Shown here piece by piece: positions 59,782 to 64,000 of a stretch of DNA of 64,000 nucleotides. A program made the translations under genes and the position numbers. Location: the NCBI GenBank assembly GCA_029964075.1, contig CM057135.1:28199366-28263365 (forward strand), read 5' to 3'. This DNA is from Patiria pectinifera. Lineage: Eukaryota; Echinodermata; Asteroidea; Valvatida; Asterinidae. Positions within the stretch are counted from its first letter, which is position 1, and each line of letters opens with the position of its first letter. The notes below the pieces were generated by a model. It ran no database searches and had not been told where the DNA came from. It saw only the letters and a list, made by a program, of their open reading frames with translations.

Positions 59782-62700
59782 ATGGATGAGGAAGACAAAG
59801 AGCAAGGTAAGCCTATTCATGGTTCTGTTTCCCTCCTTCTTCTTAAAGTTACCAACTTTGTATTTTGGTTTTGTTAAATATGAAAATTGTATTTGTTCTT
59901 GTGCTTAAGTTTTGCGTATTCTAGGGAGTACTTACGGGATATTTTGAAAGCATAGCCTAAATGTCCTTACTTTGGCATTAGAGTTCCACTTTTTGATAGG
60001 TCGATCCGTGGAACAATTACGGATGAATCCCTGTGCATTTATAATGTGGAAATTAAAAAAACGGTTGATTTTTTTTAAATGTCGTAATTTTTCAAAATGC
60101 ATTCAGAGCCTTTTCACTTACCGGTATTCTGAACCACTTTTTTCGATCTGTACTGTGGAAGACATTTTATGGGTTTTTTTTGCGAATGAATGTAAACTTG
60201 CATGCGCTGCATGAGGCCTACGTTTTGATCAATGGTTTCAAAACTGTTAAATGGATTCAGTCTACTCCCAGGTGCTACTGGAGTGGGAAACGCTGTGAAA
60301 AGCACAAGATAAAGTAGGCAAAGAAGTTATTTTTTTGGCTTCTAGATGTGGAATCATATCCTCTTTCTCTGATAATTTTAGGCAACACTTCCAAGAATGA
60401 CCGACAATACACCTGTAAGAGTCCTGATGTACAGACTACGATAAAATCCCAGGAGATGAAACTAAATGACTCTCACTCGACAAACTTTGCCCTCAATACA
60501 TTGCTGATTTTACAAGCAGCAGCATCGTTGCAACAGAGAGACAATGTTGTCACCAAAGCCTCTTCCTGCTTCAATTCGCCAAAAACAGAAGTGACATGTT
60601 TGCCAAAAGCACCGCCAGATTTGAGCAAGGAAAGTTCGCAAGGGACAAGCTATGAAGTAAAACTGCCGGTGAAGCCTTTAGATGAAGGCCATGGACCATC
60701 CATCGTTCGCCAAACCTCTGACGTGGTAGGTGAGGTCCGACCGTTTTCAGCGAGGACAACAACAACTACGCCAGTTATTTCCAGTTCACAAGAAGCCTCA
60801 AATGAGGTTCCAAAAGAATTGGCATCTGTTAATTGTAACACCACAATTTCTCGGGAGAAACATCTGCAGCCAGAGACAGCAAAAATTGGAAATCCATCAA
60901 GCACGGATCAGAGCCACCAACGAGTGATGGACAATGAGACAAGCTCATTGTCCTTGAAGGATGTTAACTCGTGCGCCAGAACGTCACCCTGTACCAAAAC
61001 GTCGAAAGACTCACCGCAAAGGCGGTGTCATCAAGGAGTGTTTGAAAGCTCAACAGCGGAGCAAAGGGCACATCTACCTGTTTTGCACATTCCAGAAACA
61101 AATTTGGCACAGAAAAGCTGCTGTTCTTTGCGTGGTGGAAATACAACTGTGAGCAAGATGACAACAGAGCTTTTGTCCAGGACTACTACATTACAATCGT
61201 CACCACCACAGTGCATTCCCTTGCAAAACCTAATTTTTGCATCATGTGGCAATCTTAAAATCTCATCTGCCATGACACCGAGTTTCTCATGTGCACCTGT
61301 CTCCTGTCAAGCAACAGATCGAAAGATGAACACGAAAGATTTGTCTTCGCTGGTTGATTGCAACCTTCGAGACGGTATGATCAAGACGGTTCCGTTTGCC
61401 AATTTTAAGTCACCACCCCAAGCTCCGAGGCAGTCACCAAGTTTGTCCTGCAAAAAGACAGTCATATTTATTTCTCCCCAGCGAAGTGGAGCAAATAATG
61501 TGCAAGGAACCTCCTCACCGCCTATTAAAAATGTCACAGTCAGACAACAACTTATCAATTCCAGATCACCGGCGAATCTCGTTACGTCTCCTGTTGCGAA
61601 GAGTGAACCAGAGCGAACGAAGTAAGTACAGTTTCCCTTGCTTTTCTTGTCTAAATGCTTTCTTTCATGTTCATTTCAGTAAAGGTTGATAGATTAAAAA
61701 TCGGAAATTCTGGTTAACTGGCTTATACTGACAGCTAAAAAAATCATCCAAAACCAGAGTATACAAAAAAACGAGGAAACTATCGATCAAACCAAATTGT
61801 ACATTTACTGCGTTTTGTTTCCCAGTGAGCATGCAGTTTTAATAACAGAGACGGGCACAAAACCCAGTGGACAGATAGCGGGCCTGCTGCAGGGTCAAAA
61901 GAAACGGGAAGTCACTCATCCTACTTCAACAACGATTGCTTCAAACACCCCCAGTCCGTCAAAAAGGAAGGCGTGTCGTTCCGCAAAAAGCGGTTCCCGG
62001 GCTCCCAGTCCAGGATCGAAAATGAATCTCGGAGAAAAGCACCTCCCCTCAACCAGTCCAGAGACAAGGGGTAACACTCCGTCAAAGTTGACACGGGGAT
62101 CACCAACAGTTAACCCTCCAAATGTGTGGTGGTCTTCAGGAGGAAGGCCCTTCGCTCTGGTGCCGGTCCACATACTCGATACTACTCCCCACCAGTCACC
62201 AAACAAGCAAACTTTACCCAGATCATCCGACCCAAATATGAACCCAACACTGTGTTCGATGATGAAACACTTCAACCACACCATGACAAGTGTGGAGCGA
62301 TTGATCGATAACCGTTTTCTCCAGAAAATTTTATCGAGCGATCTGTACGGTGTCGATGACTTGTTTGATGAGATGGAGATGGGTGAGGGAATGCAGCAGC
62401 ATCCGGTGCCAGACTGGCTGTTAGACTTCATCCTTGAAAGTGACGCTCGGAAGAGGAAGACTGATCGACTGACGCAAAGGCTGCCATCAGCTGATGTACG
62501 ACGCAAGAGCAATGTTCCTGTTTGCTCACAGACGAAAGAAAAAGAGGCTGGCAAAGTGATGCAGGGCACCGATGAAAACAGACATTTTCCTGTTGCTCAA
62601 GGAGGAGCAGGTAATGCAACTGTTTTACATGAGCATGCCGAGGATGTAGGAAACGTGGATGTCAAGGATTCTGGTAACTCTCCAAATCAAAACAGAAATG

Positions 62701-63653
62701 CTTGTTGTGACACCGACAAAACTGAAAGGAACTCCAACAGCGAAGATCATTGCAGCACATCCGGAATGACTGGGTTAAATTCTCCCCAGAAGACACCATT
62801 CTTGGGAAATCATCCTCACCCGATACCTCATCCAAGACAGAGAAACATCCCAGTTTCGGGGAACATTGTTCATCTGGGATTCCTAGACTTAATCCCAGAC
62901 TGGGCACTATGGAATCTCCTTTGTCGTCTGTTTCCTCCGTGGAAAACAACCCACTTGGGGCTTGACAGGGAAGATGTCGATGGATTCTTCAAAAAAATTG
63001 TCCAGAAAAAGCAAAGAGGAAAATCAAGGAGCGGAAACCACACTGTAAAGGCGTGTCTGAAGGCGGAGTTTGTTTCAAACGAGTTGGATGGCAGCGAGCC
63101 AGGCAGTTTTCAGGAATTGACAAATGTGACGAGAAGAAAGAAAAGTAAAAGACGCAAGGAAAAGAACAGGAGGCAAGGAGATGGAAAGTGCGACAATTCA
63201 TGTGACACTGGCACACAGACCGAAAGGAAATCTAAATCGGTGGACAAAAGAAAAAGATCATCAAAAGAGAAACGTCTCCTTGATGACTCGCACGGCAAGA
63301 GAAAAAGACACTCAGGAGAAAAGAAGAGAAAGAAACACCACAAAAAGGAAATGGATGGAAACTGTTCAAGACAAGGTTTTGAGCAGATAGTGCATTCGTC
63401 TGACCAACGGCCGAGTGATAATGAAGCATCCCTTGAAAGGGTGGTATCTCATAGACAGTCAGATGATGTGAATGAAGGACGAGACAAGTTGGCGGGAACA
63501 CTCTTGAACAAGTGTCAACCTGTGGCAGGTGAAAATGAATCTCCAAAACAAAAGACCGAAGTTACTCCTCCAAAATGGCAATTAAAACTTGTTATGAAGG
63601 CGCCGAGATCAAAAGCAAAAAGGGGCAAGACAAAACGTAACGAAATAAAATAA
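59782..63653 (+). CDS. Unrecognised 1030-residue disordered, basic, probably nuclear protein; three exons
   Basis: Exons are 59782-59806, 60382-61621 and 61826-63653. Donors are GTAAGC and GTAAGT; acceptors are ttttag and tcccag. Phases 1 and 2 match, for 1031 codons including the stop. The start is the ATG opening MDEEDKEQ. Residues 9-520 are low-complexity Ser/Thr/Pro. A more ordered-looking core, about 530-640, holds NVWWSSGGRPFALVPVHILD and SVERLIDNRFLQKILSSDL. A short motif occurs twice: VPDWLLDFIL (616-625) and IPDWALWNLL (778-787). From about 860 the chain is very Lys/Arg-rich, with several nuclear-localisation-like runs (KKSKRRKEKNRR). There is no membrane segment. I could not place it in a family. 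Exon structure is well supported by phase and codon openness. Confidence 0.85.
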
Positions 63654-64000
63654 ACCAAAAGTTTTATATCACCGTTGCTTCAAGAAAAGCACAGACAAGT
63701 GAAATTAATTTAAAGAGGAAAATATAACTTTGTAATTATTAACATTGAAGGTCCAACGTACAGAGGCAGACATAGCCTGCCATGGGAGTACTGATATGGA
63801 GTATGACAAAATGTTTCTCGTCTTATTTGCTTGATTAAAATAATACATATTGCTTTGCAATTCACACGCAATTTTGGACGCTGTTCCTCTGCGTCAAAAT
63901 TCGATTCGTAGTCAACAGAGGGCAGTACCACATTGGGAGATTATGCAAATCGACAGATTGGATGTATGCATGGGGTGCCAGGTTTATTTAAATATTTTTT
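63654..64000. other. 3' flank of the 1030-residue gene
   Basis: Overlapping AATAAA words at 63645-63654 straddle the stop codon, too early to act unless the 3' UTR is minimal. No other gene or repeat was recognised up to the window end. Confidence 0.5.

Noticed and set aside
1-64000. Retrovirus-like, LTR or other capsid-bearing elements
   Set aside because: No paired long terminal repeats, primer-binding sites or gag/pol/capsid-like frames were recognised anywhere in the window.

Overview
The window looks like nuclear DNA of an invertebrate deuterostome, most likely an echinoderm or a close relative. Introns are long and AT-rich, with GT-AG junctions. Short words such as taggccta, tacatgta and taccggta are frequent. 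The recognisable proteins align with animal orthologues recalled from memory. No bacterial features and no retrovirus-like or other capsid-bearing element were recognised. All exon joins below were worked out by hand from splice sites, reading phase and remembered family sequences. No search was run.

Layout: (1) 395-3371, minus: the first three coding exons of ribosomal protein S3a (RPS3A), which continues off the left edge. (2) 4484-9108, plus: a complete six-exon PDZD11 homologue, divergent from RPS3A. (3) 9109-21141: a 12 kb stretch without a gene, holding a tRNA-like sequence, inverted repeats and a CpG-rich promoter-like patch near 20.2-20.4 kb. (4) 21142-34479, minus: a complete six-exon STARD10-like START-domain gene. 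Its introns carry a 12-bp minisatellite, tandem repeats and an 882-bp near-perfect foldback palindrome. (5) 37768-54345, plus: a short first coding exon spliced over a 7 kb intron to one 9.5 kb exon. The predicted 3193-residue protein is acidic, proline- and serine-rich and largely disordered, with internal repeats and a C-terminal coiled coil. I do not recognise it. A second phase-compatible first exon lies at 38648-38715. (6) 57440-59291, minus: a two-exon homologue of C2CD6, the CatSper targeting subunit tau. (7) 59782-63653, plus: a three-exon gene for an unrecognised 1030-residue, probably nuclear, disordered protein. It starts about 490 bp from C2CD6 in divergent orientation.

The genes alternate in orientation: RPS3A diverges from PDZD11, PDZD11 converges on STARD10, STARD10 diverges from the giant gene, the giant gene converges on C2CD6, and C2CD6 diverges from the last gene. 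This gives three possible shared promoter regions. Apart from these, nothing suggests that the genes act in one pathway.

The best leads are the giant gene, with an ActA-like FPPPPP motif, paired PPKP modules and a repeated WY[ED]EP motif; the C2CD6 homologue with its uncharacterised divergent partner; the foldback palindrome in STARD10 intron 1; and small repeat families with copies in several genes, one of which appears to have given rise to the minisatellite.
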